A stretch of 64,000 bases of DNA from the NCBI GenBank assembly GCA_028679075.1, contig JAJRCF010000001.1, positions 124,001 through 188,000 on the forward strand. Reading direction: 5' to 3'. The translations under genes were made by a program, and so were the position numbers. Source of the DNA: Methanoregula sp. (lineage in GTDB: Archaea; Halobacteriota; Methanomicrobia; Methanomicrobiales; Methanospirillaceae). The notes under the pieces were generated by a model. It was not told where the DNA came from. It ran no database searches and saw only the letters and a list, made by a program, of their open reading frames with translations. This document shows positions 1 through 9,704 of the stretch, one piece after another. Within the stretch, counting starts at the first letter, position 1. The number at the start of each line of letters is the position of its first letter.

Positions 1-3000
1 AGCGCAACGGTCGCGAGCGGGAAGCCGGTGTCCGGTAATGCCGGCGCCGGCGCAACTGCCGGAACTGCGGTGATCTTTGTGGTTACGGGAGCTGTGGTAT
101 GACGGGTGTACGTGAATGCCGCTTTCGGAACTGTCGTGACACTGGCAATCAGGACGTCACCTGATCGGGTTGTTTCAACGGCAGTTGTCGAAGACATGTT
201 TGCCTTAGTATTATTCCCGAATGTCACCGCGAAGTACGAGAACCCGGGCGTTGTTGCCGTGAAATAGTATCCCGTGCCGGTCCTGCCGTCATAGGTTGTC
301 GGGAGGGACGTCCAGGTCCCGTCATGATACCGCATCAGGGCGACATCTGATATTTTCAGGTTATGGCCCTCCAGCCAGTCGGCGTTCACGACAAACGTGA
401 TCGTTCCTTTGGAAATGCCGGCTTCCTCAACATCTACCGGTGTTACGGACAAGTATCCGGCAACGGTCCTCCCGCTTAATGGCGATGATGATACATACTG
501 CGGGACTGGCATGGCTGTTACTTCCAGCGACGTCAGGGAATCAGCTGTCGTGACGGTAACCTCTTCGACCGTCGGGGGATCGGCAGATGAGGCCGGTACC
601 TGGAAGAAATTGAGGATAACCGTCGACCCTGCCGGAACGTCTCCCGCATCGGCAACCGTAACCGCCGTTGTCCCGGGTTTCGAGACGATGATACTGCCCT
701 CTGATGAAGAACTATCGCTGGCCGTTGTCTGGGTCGGGATGGGAGCTGGTGTGGAAGTTGGTGTGAGAGTCGGCGAGGACCCTTCGATGACCGTGAACGT
801 AACCCGGGAGTTGGTTCCTTCCTCGCCACCCGGGTTCACAACGATTACGTTCCAGATACCGGCAATTTCGTTTGCAGGAATGGTTATATCGAGCGAGCCC
901 CTGGAGATATTTGTCCCGGTCAGCGTGACGTTTGCATACCCGCTCCTGGTCAGGTTCACGGTCGGGGATGTGGTGGCGTTGAAGTTCATCCCGGTAATCG
1001 TCACCAGGGTGGCAGAGGTGTTTATTCCTTCCGTCGGGGTGATCCCGGTCACTACCGGAAGATCGGTCACCGTAAACGTGACCGATGGATTGGAATCTTC
1101 TTCACCATTCGGATTTACGACCGTCACATTCCAGGCACCGGCTATAAGATATGCAGGCACAGTCCTGACGAGCAATGTGCTGGTATCGCTCACGACATCA
1201 AGGGTAACGTTGCTGTATCCGTCACGGGTCAGGTTCACGGTCGGTGAGGTTGTGGCGTTGAAGTTCATCCCGGTGATCGTCACCGGGGTGGTGGTGGCGT
1301 TTGTCCCGCCCGCCGGGCTGATCCCGGTCACCACCGGGGGAGCGGTCACGGTGAACGTGACCGATGCATTGGTACCTTCCCCCTCCGGGTTTACGACCGT
1401 CACATTCCAGACACCCGCTGTAAGATATGCGGGAATAGTCCTGATGAGCAATGTGCTCGTCCCGCTCACGACGCCAAGGGTGACGTTGCTGTATCCGTCA
1501 CGGGTCAGGTTCACGGTCGGGGGGGTTACCGTGTTGAGGTCCCGTCCGGTAATCTCTACGTTCATCTCAGATATGTTGGCACCGCTCATGGGGTTGATCC
1601 CGGTCACCACCGGGGGAACAACCGCCGTGAACGTAACCGATGCGTTGGTCCCTTCATCCCCATTCGAGTTGGCTACGGAAACGTTCCAGGCACCGGCGGT
1701 AAGATATGCGGGCACGTTCCTGACGAGCAATGACTCGCTATCGCTCACGACATCAAGGGTAACGTTGCTGTATCCGTCACGGGTCAGGTTCACGGTCGGG
1801 GATGTTACCGTGTTGAAGTTCCTTCCGGTAATCCTCACCTGAGTCGCGCTCGTGTTGAGACCGGTTACCGGAGAGATGGAGATCACCTCGGGGGGAAGGT
1901 TTGTCTCTACGTAAACCAGGGCATCCACTGACTGGTTGTCAACCGTGACCCTGACCGTTGATATACCGATAACGGGCAGGCTTAACGTGGTTGCGTTCAT
2001 GCCGGAGGTCATGTTCCCGGCCAGCGGCAGGAGGTTTCCCCCGGACCCCCCCAGGCGCGTGAACTTCACCGGGATACCGTCCGGGACATGGAAACCTGTC
2101 GGGTCATGATACGTACCAGCCGAGTCGTACGTCAGGTTCGCACGGACCTCGCTGGTACCGGCGGGTGTGATGGATGATGGGGATGCGATGGCGCCGAGCC
2201 TGAGCCAGGGGGTATAGGCGGAGCTTCCTGAGACTCCATCCAATGGGCCGTCATTCTGGCCCCACCAGTTGTATGCCAGATCGATAGTGCCGCCGGCACG
2301 ATACACCGCATTTCCGGTTGTTGCGGTATTACCATAAATCCGGGAAAAATGCACAATCCCGTTTCCATCGATATCGTTTGCATCGATATAGATCGCGCCG
2401 CCATTGTTTGTTGCCGAGCTGTTGGTGATGGTTGAGTTGGTAACGGTGGCACTGCCGATATAGATCGCGCCGCCATTGTTTGTTGCCGAGCAGTGGGTGG
2501 CAGTGACGTTAGTAATGTGGCTATTCGTGCTGAAGATCGCGCCTCCGTTGCCTGCCGAGCAGTTGGTGATGGTTGTGTCGGTAACGTTGCCCCTGTGGAT
2601 AAAAATCGCGCCGCCATAATCTTCTGAGGCCGAAAGGTGTGTTGTCGAGCAGTTGATGAAGGTGGAGTTGGTTACGGTACCCTCGTTAATAAGGATCGCG
2701 CCGCCCTTGATTCTTCCCGTATTGTTGATAAACGTGGAGTTGGTTATGGTGGCGGAACCGTCTGCCCATAACGCACCGCCAAATGATGCCGTGCAGTTGG
2801 CGATGGTGGTATCGGTAATAATGATACCCACGCGATCATAAATCGCACCGCCACTGTTATCTTCATCAGAAACAAACCCCCACTTGTCTTCCCAACAGTT
2901 GTCGATGGTGGAGTTGGAGATAGTGAGAAGGCTACCAGCGACAATGTGACAGATAGCTCCGCCAAATCCATGTGACATAGAGTTGGTGATGGTAGAGTCA

Positions 3001-3623
3001 GCAATGGTTCCACCGGTAATATAGAGCGCGCCGCCAAATTCGCTGTCCACCGAAGAGGCGTCGATCGTGGTGTCGATGATATTGATGCCTCCACCATAGT
3101 CGGTAATCGTGCCGCCTGTACTACCTGCCCAGCAGTTGGTGAGGTTGGAGGAGTAGATGTTGACCGCGTAGGAAGCGAGGGCACCGCCATATTTGTTTGC
3201 CCTGCAGTTGGTGATAGTGGTGTTTCTGACAGTAACCGTGGAAGTGGTCGAGGACCCGTTGATCGCACCGCCATCGTAGTTGGAAGTATCCCCGTTCTGC
3301 AGGGTCAGGTTTTCGACAGTGAGTGTATTCGGGCCGAAGACCGAGAAGATCCTGCCGGATGACTGCGCATCGATGAAGGTGTCCCAGGCACCGTGGCCAT
3401 CCGCCGCCCGGATGGTGATGCTCTTGTATGCGGTGATACTGTTCTGGTAGTACACGCCCGGGTTCAGGATGATCGTGTCGAAATTCGAGGCATCAGTGAT
3501 GTTCTCCTGGATTGAGTCCCCGGGATTGAGTATATGATCGGTCGCCGCAACCGGCACAACGAGCGCGAGCGCCAGGATCGACAACCCTGCGATGATGGTG
3601 TACCATTCGTGTCGCGTATGCAT
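1..3623 (-). CDS. Giant surface protein, beta-helix plus four TIG domains (3' end off the window)
   Basis: Open on the minus strand from an ATG at 3623 to the left edge, at least 1,207 residues. An N-terminal hydrophobic segment (about residues 9-23) looks like a signal peptide. Next comes a right-handed beta-helix region full of short repeats of the type TNC..GGAIY, then four TIG/IPT-like immunoglobulin units, a Ser/Thr-rich linker and a domain ending TPGFSYFAV that resembles the archaeal PGF-pre-PGF domain. After this the frame continues with a Thr/Pro-rich stretch and PALPDTGFPL, where a membrane anchor would be expected; the end is not visible. It starts 11 bp after its paralogue's stop (3635), so the two are probably co-transcribed. 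Role inferred: cell-surface or adhesin-like protein. Confidence 0.85.
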   Translation of the reverse strand, partial: MHTRHEWYTIIAGLSILALALVVPVAATDHILNPGDSIQENITDASNFDTIILNPGVYYQNSITAYKSITIRAADGHGAWDTFIDAQSSGRIFSVFGPNTLTVENLTLQNGDTSNYDGGAINGSSTTSTVTVRNTTITNCRANKYGGALASYAVNIYSSNLTNCWAGSTGGTITDYGGGINIIDTTIDASSVDSEFGGALYITGGTIADSTITNSMSHGFGGAICHIVAGSLLTISNSTIDNCWEDKWGFVSDEDNSGGAIYDRVGIIITDTTIANCTASFGGALWADGSATITNSTFINNTGRIKGGAILINEGTVTNSTFINCSTTHLSASEDYGGAIFIHRGNVTDTTITNCSAGNGGAIFSTNSHITNVTATHCSATNNGGAIYIGSATVTNSTITNSSATNNGGAIYIDANDIDGNGIVHFSRIYGNTATTGNAVYRAGGTIDLAYNWWGQNDGPLDGVSGSSAYTPWLRLGAIASPSSITPAGTSEVRANLTYDSAGTYHDPTGFHVPDGIPVKFTRLGGSGGNLLPLAGNMTSGMNATTLSLPVIGISTVRVTVDNQSVDALVYVETNLPPEVISISPVTGLNTSATQVRITGRNFNTVTSPTVNLTRDGYSNVTLDVVSDSESLLVRNVPAYLTAGAWNVSVANSNGDEGTNASVTFTAVVPPVVTGINPMSGANISEMNVEITGRDLNTVTPPTVNLTRDGYSNVTLGVVSGTSTLLIRTIPAYLTAGVWNVTVVNPEGEGTNASVTFTVTAPPVVTGISPAGGTNATTTPVTITGMNFNATTSPTVNLTRDGYSNVTLDVVSDTSTLLVRTVPAYLIAGAWNVTVVNPNGEEDSNPSVTFTVTDLPVVTGITPTEGINTSATLVTITGMNFNATTSPTVNLTRSGYANVTLTGTNISRGSLDITIPANEIAGIWNVIVVNPGGEEGTNSRVTFTVIEGSSPTLTPTSTPAPIPTQTTASDSSSSEGSIIVSKPGTTAVTVADAGDVPAGSTVILNFFQVPASSADPPTVEEVTVTTADSLTSLEVTAMPVPQYVSSSPLSGRTVAGYLSVTPVDVEEAGISKGTITFVVNADWLEGHNLKISDVALMRYHDGTWTSLPTTYDGRTGTGYYFTATTPGFSYFAVTFGNNTKANMSSTTAVETTRSGDVLIASVTTVPKAAFTYTRHTTAPVTTKITAVPAVAPAPALPDTGFPLATVA
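790..1900 (-). repeat. Four tandem TIG-domain coding repeats
   Basis: Four copies of a 276-279 bp unit lie inside the first surface-protein gene. The recurring antisense landmark GTGAACGT (or GTAAACGT) appears at 793, 1072, 1351 and 1627. Each unit encodes VTITGMNFN..PTVNLTR.GY.NVTL..AGVWNV.VVNP.GE-type sequence, a TIG/IPT fold. The paralogous gene at 3635-6745 has only one such unit. The repetition also creates a long false reading frame on the plus strand. Confidence 0.85.
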
Positions 3624-3634
3624 TTGCGGGTACC

Positions 3635-6600
3635 TCAGGAAGCCTGGCCATTCCCGGCAACGACCGCAAACGTCGAGAACCCGGGCGTTGTTGCCGTGAA
3701 ATAGTATTCCGTCCCGATCTGGCCGTGATAGGTTGTCGGGAGTGTATTCCATGTCCCGTCATGATGCAGCATCAGGGAAACATCCGATATTTGCAGGTCC
3801 CGATCCTCCAGCCAGGCAGAGTTCACTGCAATCCTGATCGTTCCCCCGGAAATACTGGCATCATTGACCCCGACAGGAGTTACGGACAGGTACCCGGCAA
3901 CGGCCTTTCCGCTGAATGTTGATGACGATGTGTACTGCGAGACCGGCACGGCTGTCATTTCCAGCGACTTTAAGGAATCTGTTGTCGTCAGGGTAACCTG
4001 GTCTACTGTCGGCGGATCGGTGGAAGAGGCCGGCACCTGGTAGAAATTGAGAATGACGGTCGACCCTGCTGAAACGTCTCCCGCATTCACTGCCGTCACC
4101 GCTTTTGTCCCGGGCTTCGAGCTGATAGATGTGCTTAAGGGGCTGTCTGAAGAAGAACCGCTGTCCGATGACGCGGTCGAACCGGTAACCGTTGACGGGG
4201 CCGGCGAGGGAGTGGGCAGGGATCCATCGATGACCGTGAACGTAACCAGGGGATTGGTCCCTTCCCGGCCATCCGGGTTCACGACGTTTACGTTCCAGAT
4301 ACCGGCAATTTCGTTTGCAGGAATGGTTATATCGAGCGATCCGCTGGAGACACGTGTCCCGGTCAGCGTGATGTTTGCATACCCGCTCCGGGTCAGGTTC
4401 ACGGTCGGTGGTGGTACCGTGTTGAAGTTCATTCCGGTGATCGTAACCTGGGTTGTGCCCGTGTTGACACCGGTTACCGGAGAGATGGAAATGATCTCGG
4501 GCGGAGGGGCTGATTCTACGTAAATCAGGGCATCCACCGACTGGTTGTCAACCTTGACCCTGACCGTTGATATCCCGATATCGGGCAAGCTTAACGTAGT
4601 TGCATTTACGCCGGAGATCATGTTCCCGGACAGCGGCAGGAGGGTCCCTGTGCCACTATGGAGCGTGAACGTGACCGGGATGCCATCCGGGACCGGGAAG
4701 CCTGCCGGGTCATGATACGTACCATCCGAGTCGTAGGTCAGGTTCGCAAGGATTTCGCTGGTCCTCCCTGCGGCGATGGATGACGGGGATGCGATGGTGC
4801 CGAGCCTGAGCCATGGGGCATACGTTGAGGTTCCACCGTAGGGCGCATCACCCAATGGGCCGTCATTCTGGCCCCACCAGTTGTATGTTGCATTGACCCT
4901 GAATTCGGGCGTGCCGGCAAATAAGTAAATTGTGGGTCCTATCTGTGCGGTGTTACCATAAATCCGGGAAAAAGTGATCGTGTTGTTGCCCCAGACAAAG
5001 ATCGCGCCGCCATCCTGGCCGGCCGAGCAGTTGGTGATAGAAGTCGTAGTGATGGTGCCGGTGGAGGGGGAACCGGTCTGATAGATTGCGCCGCCATGCA
5101 TGCTGGCGGAGCAGTTGGTGATGGTTGTAGAGCTGATGACGGGGTTCGGGATAGAAATGGCACCGCCATACTGTGCCGAGCAGCTGCTGATGGTTGTGGA
5201 AGTAATGGTTGTGATGACGCTGCTGTCGGAAGTATAGACTGCACCGCCATAGTTTGTTGCCGAGCAGTTGCTGATGGTTGTGGAGCTTACAGTTGTGGTG
5301 GTTGAAACGCCATCGTTGGTATAGTCACCGGCATAGATCGCGCCGCCATTGCCTGTTGCCGAGCAGTTGCTGATGATTGTAGCAATTACGTTGGTGCTGG
5401 TACTATAGATGGCACCACCCAATCTTGCCGAGCAGTTGGTGATGGTTGTGGTGGTAACGGTGCCTCCTGATATTGAGATCCCGCCGCCATAGGTTGCTAT
5501 ACAGTCGGCGATGGTTGTGGCAGTAACGGTGCCTCCTGATATTGAGATCCCGCCGCCAGAGTTCGCCGTGCAGTTGTTGACTGCTGATGAGGTGATGGTG
5601 GCAGTTCCAGATGCATAGATCGCGCCGCCATAAGAGGTGGCAGAGGTGGCAGAGCAGTTGGTGATGGTTGTGGCAGTAATGGTGCTGTCGCGACTAGAGA
5701 TGGCGCCGCCAAATCTGGCAGCAGAGCAGTTGGTTATGGCAGAGTTGGTGATAAGGACAGTACCCTGGTTGGAATAGATCGCGCCGCCGCTATAGCCGCT
5801 ATAGGTTGCCGAGCAGTTGGCGATGGTCGTGGCAGTAACGGTGGTATTACCATAGATCGCGCCACCATACCCTTTTGTTGCCGAGCAGTTGATGATGGCA
5901 GAGTTGGAGAGGGTGATTGGGCTGCCGGATGCATAGCTCGCAGAATAGATCGCGCCACCGGATAATGCCCGGCAGTTTGAGATATTTGTGTTAACAATGG
6001 TAGCGTTACCATAAATCGCACCGCCGTATCCTTTGGTTGCCGAGCAGTTGGCGATGGTTGAGGCTGTGATGGTGGCATTACCATAGATCGCGCCGCCATA
6101 TCTTTTGGTTTCCGAGCAGTTAGTGATCGCGGAGCTGGTGAGGGTGATAGTACCACTATCAGAATAGATCGCACCACCGCCACCGGTATAGGAAGTGGAG
6201 GTGGTTGAAGTACAGTTGGCGATGGCGGAGTTGATGAGGGTGATAGTACTACCGCCGGAAGAATAGATCGCACCGCCGCCGCCATCCGTGGTAGGGGTTG
6301 CCTCACAGTTTGTGATGGTGGAGTTGGTGATGAGGACCGTGCTGCTGTAGGAATAGATCGCGCCACCGTTCCCCAAGTACTTACCATTCTGCAGGGTCAG
6401 GTTTTCGATAGTAAAGGTTACACCTGTGATACCGAAGATCCTGCCGGAAGACTTTGCATCAATGAAGGTGTCCCAGGCGCCGTGGCCATCCGCCGCCCGG
6501 ATGGTGATGTGGTTGGTGCCGACCACATCGATACCGAAGTCATAGTCCGGGTAGTACACGCCCGGGTTCAGGATGATTGTGTCGTAATCGCTGACACTAT

Positions 6601-6745
6601 AATAGATTGTATTCTGGATTGAGTCTCCGGGATTGAGGATATAATCGGTCGCTGCAGCCGGCACTACGAGTGCCAGCGCCATGATCACCAGCACTGCAAA
6701 AAAAATACCGGTGCGTACCGGATCCGTATACCCTTCCCGCGCCAT
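3635..6745 (-). CDS. Large secreted beta-helix surface protein with one TIG domain
   Basis: 1,036 residues. A hydrophobic N-terminal segment (about 13-32) ending in AAATDY looks like a signal peptide. About residues 40-620 are a right-handed beta-helix built from roughly 20-30 residue turns with the recurring core NCSA..GGAIY, as in polymorphic-outer-membrane-like archaeal surface proteins. A WWGQNDGP-containing cap follows, then one TIG domain (about 745-835), a Ser-rich linker and a PGF-pre-PGF-like domain. It stops soon after TPGFSTFAV, with no C-terminal membrane helix, unlike what its paralogue at 1-3623 appears to have. It may therefore be released, or held by its partner. First gene of a probable two-gene operon. 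Confidence 0.88.
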   Translation of the reverse strand: MAREGYTDPVRTGIFFAVLVIMALALVVPAAATDYILNPGDSIQNTIYYSVSDYDTIILNPGVYYPDYDFGIDVVGTNHITIRAADGHGAWDTFIDAKSSGRIFGITGVTFTIENLTLQNGKYLGNGGAIYSYSSTVLITNSTITNCEATPTTDGGGGAIYSSGGSTITLINSAIANCTSTTSTSYTGGGGAIYSDSGTITLTSSAITNCSETKRYGGAIYGNATITASTIANCSATKGYGGAIYGNATIVNTNISNCRALSGGAIYSASYASGSPITLSNSAIINCSATKGYGGAIYGNTTVTATTIANCSATYSGYSGGAIYSNQGTVLITNSAITNCSAARFGGAISSRDSTITATTITNCSATSATSYGGAIYASGTATITSSAVNNCTANSGGGISISGGTVTATTIADCIATYGGGISISGGTVTTTTITNCSARLGGAIYSTSTNVIATIISNCSATGNGGAIYAGDYTNDGVSTTTTVSSTTISNCSATNYGGAVYTSDSSVITTITSTTISSCSAQYGGAISIPNPVISSTTITNCSASMHGGAIYQTGSPSTGTITTTSITNCSAGQDGGAIFVWGNNTITFSRIYGNTAQIGPTIYLFAGTPEFRVNATYNWWGQNDGPLGDAPYGGTSTYAPWLRLGTIASPSSIAAGRTSEILANLTYDSDGTYHDPAGFPVPDGIPVTFTLHSGTGTLLPLSGNMISGVNATTLSLPDIGISTVRVKVDNQSVDALIYVESAPPPEIISISPVTGVNTGTTQVTITGMNFNTVPPPTVNLTRSGYANITLTGTRVSSGSLDITIPANEIAGIWNVNVVNPDGREGTNPLVTFTVIDGSLPTPSPAPSTVTGSTASSDSGSSSDSPLSTSISSKPGTKAVTAVNAGDVSAGSTVILNFYQVPASSTDPPTVDQVTLTTTDSLKSLEMTAVPVSQYTSSSTFSGKAVAGYLSVTPVGVNDASISGGTIRIAVNSAWLEDRDLQISDVSLMLHHDGTWNTLPTTYHGQIGTEYYFTATTPGFSTFAVVAGNGQAS

Positions 6746-6854
6746 GTTCCTGCCCGTGACCGATCCCGGCAGGCACCTATCCGCACATTTCCCGGCTGCG
6801 AGGGCCGGTATGCGTCCGGGACTGACGGGATCTCTTCAGGGAAATTCTGGCGGG

Positions 6855-6866
6855 GCGGTTTATAAG
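6855..6866 (-). promoter_or_regulatory. Candidate TATA box for the surface-protein operon
   Basis: Read on the minus strand, CTTATAAACC resembles an archaeal TATA element. It lies about 110 bp before the start codon at 6745, in the only gap upstream of the operon. A start site about 25 bp downstream would leave a leader of roughly 90 nt. Inferred from sequence only. Confidence 0.3.
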
Positions 6867-6955
6867 CGAACTGAAACGAAATTTCGGTGATTATCACTGA
6901 GACGGACCGGTGCTGAGTGGTGTGCCGGTTCCCCGCCGGCTCATGCCCTCATCCT

Positions 6956-8509
6956 TCATTGGCCACCGGGCTGCATGTCCCGGCTCTCCCCGGCCGGGTC
7001 AGTAATAACGGCGAATTTCTCCCGGGGGATATCCACTTTGAGCACCATCATGCCTGGCGAACCGTCCGGGAGCTGGATCGGTACGCAGTGGGCCTTGATA
7101 AGCCCGGAGCCCGGCCCGGACAGGAACTCGGCAATGAACGTGCACTCCCTGCCGGCCACCGCCGCTTCCAACGCTGCAATGCACTCGTCGTAGTTGGCAA
7201 CCCGCCCCCGGAGCAGGTCGGGAAGGCGGGCCCCGACCCTGCCGGTAGTCCGAGGCACAAAATCATTGAGCTGGAGGATCGTGAGGCTGCTGTCAGTTAT
7301 GGCATAGTGCAGCGGCATGCGTTTCCGGAAGTCCGCTGCGGGGACGCGTCGGCCGGCAAAGGAGTAGATCTTCGCCCGGCCGAATGTCCCCGTCTCAACC
7401 ATTTCCTGTGCGGTCAGCACGTCAAGGTACTTCGCGACCGACATGCGGTTCAGGCCGGTCTTCTCTGCAATCTCCACGATATTGAGCCCTTCCGGGTGTT
7501 CCTTCAGCACGCCAAGGATCCGGGAAATTGCATCCGGTTCTGTGGTCATACCCTCATCCTTCCCGCACCGGGTCCGGCTTCCGTGCCGGCCGGGTTCCCC
7601 TGTCACCTCCCGCAGTACCCCGGTAACCCCGGTGCACATACCGGCCGGATCCCGCTGCGCCATACAACCCGCTTCCAGCATGATGATCCGGCCATCCGGC
7701 CTGCGTACCCGGAAGCGGAAGCTCCCCTCTACGGACTCCGGTATGACCCGGAGGCCGACATCCACAGCCTCCCGGTCCTCCTGCACGGCCAGGTCCGAAA
7801 ACAGCCGGCCGGTACAGGTGCCCGGCGCAAGCCCGAGCTCCGTTGCCCGGGGACTCAGGTAGGTGAGGATGCCGTCCGTACCGGCCCGGAAGACGGGATA
7901 TGCCATCCTCTCCACCAGCGCCCGTAACTGCTCCGCCTCTTGGTGCAGTTCGATCTCCATAAGTTTCCTGTCAGTGACCTCCTGGGTGACGGCTATCATC
8001 CCCGGCGATCCATCCGGGAACCGGATGGGCAGGTGGTAAATCTCCAGGAACTTATGTTTCCCCCGGACCAGATCGTCGGCTATGACCACGCTCACCTCTC
8101 CGGCAATAGCCTTCCTGCATGCTGCCAGGCATTCCCCGAAGTTCAGAATCCGGTCCTGGAATATGTCAGGAAGCAGGGCCCCCTCAATCTCCCGGGGAGG
8201 TATATCGGAAATAGTGGGAAGCCAGTGATTAAACTGGACAACCCGTAAATTGCTGTCGGTGATGCAGTAGCATTTCGAGATCTGTTCCAGGAATGCCCTC
8301 ACCGGCAGGCGTCGGGACAGGGAATAGATCTTGGCTCTCCCGCACATCTCCACCTCTACCGATTCGTTCGCTGTCAGCACCCCGAGGTACTTTGCGACCG
8401 ACATGCGGTTCAGGCCGGTCTTCTCCGCGATCTCCACGATATTGAGCCCTTCCGGGTGTTCCTTCAGCACGCCAAGGATCCGTGGAACAGCATCGGATTC
8501 TGGGGCCAT
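6956..8509 (-). CDS. Fused double HTH-PAS sensor regulator
   Basis: 517 residues when started at the ATG at 8509, which follows GGGGATGAGGGT. An in-frame start at 8557 would overlap the upstream gene and translates a former spacer. Order: winged-helix-like HTH (about 5-60, IAEKTGLNRMSVAKYL), PAS-like sensor, second PAS (about 185-300), then a second HTH beginning at Met321 and one more PAS-like sensor ending at the C terminus. The second half repeats the first and also repeats the neighbouring gene at 8514-9467. The junction around residues 305-320 reads through what is a stop and Shine-Dalgarno region between the separate copies. No kinase domain, so a one-component transcription regulator is inferred. 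Ligands unknown. Met321 keeps a good ribosome-binding site, so a 197-residue product is also possible. Confidence 0.8.
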   Translation of the reverse strand: MAPESDAVPRILGVLKEHPEGLNIVEIAEKTGLNRMSVAKYLGVLTANESVEVEMCGRAKIYSLSRRLPVRAFLEQISKCYCITDSNLRVVQFNHWLPTISDIPPREIEGALLPDIFQDRILNFGECLAACRKAIAGEVSVVIADDLVRGKHKFLEIYHLPIRFPDGSPGMIAVTQEVTDRKLMEIELHQEAEQLRALVERMAYPVFRAGTDGILTYLSPRATELGLAPGTCTGRLFSDLAVQEDREAVDVGLRVIPESVEGSFRFRVRRPDGRIIMLEAGCMAQRDPAGMCTGVTGVLREVTGEPGRHGSRTRCGKDEGMTTEPDAISRILGVLKEHPEGLNIVEIAEKTGLNRMSVAKYLDVLTAQEMVETGTFGRAKIYSFAGRRVPAADFRKRMPLHYAITDSSLTILQLNDFVPRTTGRVGARLPDLLRGRVANYDECIAALEAAVAGRECTFIAEFLSGPGSGLIKAHCVPIQLPDGSPGMMVLKVDIPREKFAVITDPAGESRDMQPGGQ

Positions 8510-8513
8510 ACCC

Positions 8514-9467
8514 TCATCCCCCCCGTACAGGGCCCTGCTTCCGTACCGGGCGGGCATTCCCCGTTATATCCCGCAGCAGGCCGACAATCCCCGTGCAGGC
8601 ACCGGAAGGGTCCCGCTGCACCGTGCAGATCGCTTCCAGCCGAACCTTCCGGCCATCCGGCCTGCATGCACGGAAGCGGAAGGTCCCCTCCCCGGACTCT
8701 ACTATCGCCCGGAGGCTGGCATCCACGTCATTTCGGTCCTGCTGCCCGGCAAGATCCGCGAATGGCCGGCCGAAGGGATCTCCTGCCACAAGCCCAAGCT
8801 CCGCGGCCCGGGGGCTCAGGTATGTGAGTATGCCATCTGTGCCGGCCCGGAAGATGGGATATGCCAGTCCCTCAATCATTGTCCGGAACTGCTCCGCATC
8901 GGCACGGTCTGCCATCCCCGCACGTCTCTCCCGGGTGATATCCACCGAAAGGGACATCATGCCTGGCGAACCGTCCGGGAACCGGATCGGCATACAGAGA
9001 AGCTCGCAGAATTGGGATCCCCCGGGAAAGAGCCGCTCGGCAATAACGGTGGACGGGCTCCCGGCAAGCACCTCCCCAAATACCGCCATACACTCATCGT
9101 AGTTGGCGACATGCCCCCGGAACAAGTCGGGGAGCCGGATGCCGACCTTCCCGATGGTTCGGGGGACGTAATCGTTGAGTTCAAGGATCGTGAGATCGCT
9201 GTCGGTTATCGCATAGTGCAACGGCATATGATCCCGGAAGACCGCTACCGGAATCCGCCGGCCGGCAAAACAGTAGACTTTCGCCCTCCCGAACGTCCGC
9301 ACCTCAACAGACTCCTGCGCTGTCAGCACGTCGAGGTACTTCGCGACCGACATGCGGTTCAGGCCGGTCTTTTCCGCAATTTCCATGATATTGAGGCCCT
9401 GAGGATTCCTCTTTAAGATCTCCAGGACCCGTGAGACGCTTTCCGGTATCTCTTGCAACACGGTCAC
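8514..9467 (-). CDS. HTH-PAS-PAS sensor regulator
   Basis: 317 residues: N-terminal helix-turn-helix (about 10-60, same IAEKTGLNRMSVAKYL motif as both halves of the next gene), a PAS-like domain (about 75-185), and a second PAS domain (about 195-305) with the pattern YPIFRAGTDGILTYLSP. Its stop is 4 bp before the ATG of the fused paralogue, so the two are almost certainly one transcript. No histidine-kinase or receiver module is present, so signal input would act directly on DNA binding. The HTH is much more conserved among the three copies than the sensors, suggesting shared DNA targets and different signals (inference). Confidence 0.8.
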   Translation of the reverse strand: MTVLQEIPESVSRVLEILKRNPQGLNIMEIAEKTGLNRMSVAKYLDVLTAQESVEVRTFGRAKVYCFAGRRIPVAVFRDHMPLHYAITDSDLTILELNDYVPRTIGKVGIRLPDLFRGHVANYDECMAVFGEVLAGSPSTVIAERLFPGGSQFCELLCMPIRFPDGSPGMMSLSVDITRERRAGMADRADAEQFRTMIEGLAYPIFRAGTDGILTYLSPRAAELGLVAGDPFGRPFADLAGQQDRNDVDASLRAIVESGEGTFRFRACRPDGRKVRLEAICTVQRDPSGACTGIVGLLRDITGNARPVRKQGPVRGG

Positions 9468-9704
9468 CCCCGATTCCAGTCTTTTTCATGGCACAAGCAA
9501 ACCTGGCATCAGACCATCCGGCCGTATTAACGCACCCGACAGAAAATACCGGCAGGCACCATGAAATATCTCCCGCGTAAGTATGGATGGATCTTTGGAT
9601 GAGATGATAATAAAAATTGTTAAATGATATTTACAGAATATCTGGAAAACATTACATGGATTTTTTTTAAAATTTTCTTAAGGATTTAAAAAAAGCCGAA
9701 ACAA
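9468..9704. other. AT-rich intergenic region
   Basis: No convincing gene. The stretch from about 9580 to 9700 is strongly AT-rich, with T and A runs, in an otherwise GC-rich neighbourhood. It probably holds the promoter of the minus-strand HTH-PAS genes. Confidence 0.5.

Noticed and set aside
397-1842. Long plus-strand open frame (481 codons) across the surface-protein gene
   Set aside because: It is the antisense of the TIG repeats. The repeated 279-bp unit keeps the same empty frame open; codon pattern and homology favour the minus strand.
6917-7927. Plus-strand frame of 336 codons opposite the fused HTH-PAS gene
   Set aside because: GC-rich antisense shadow; the minus strand has clear HTH and PAS motifs repeated in the neighbouring gene.
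8331-9416. Plus-strand frame of 361 codons opposite the second HTH-PAS gene
   Set aside because: Same reason: antisense of a well supported gene.
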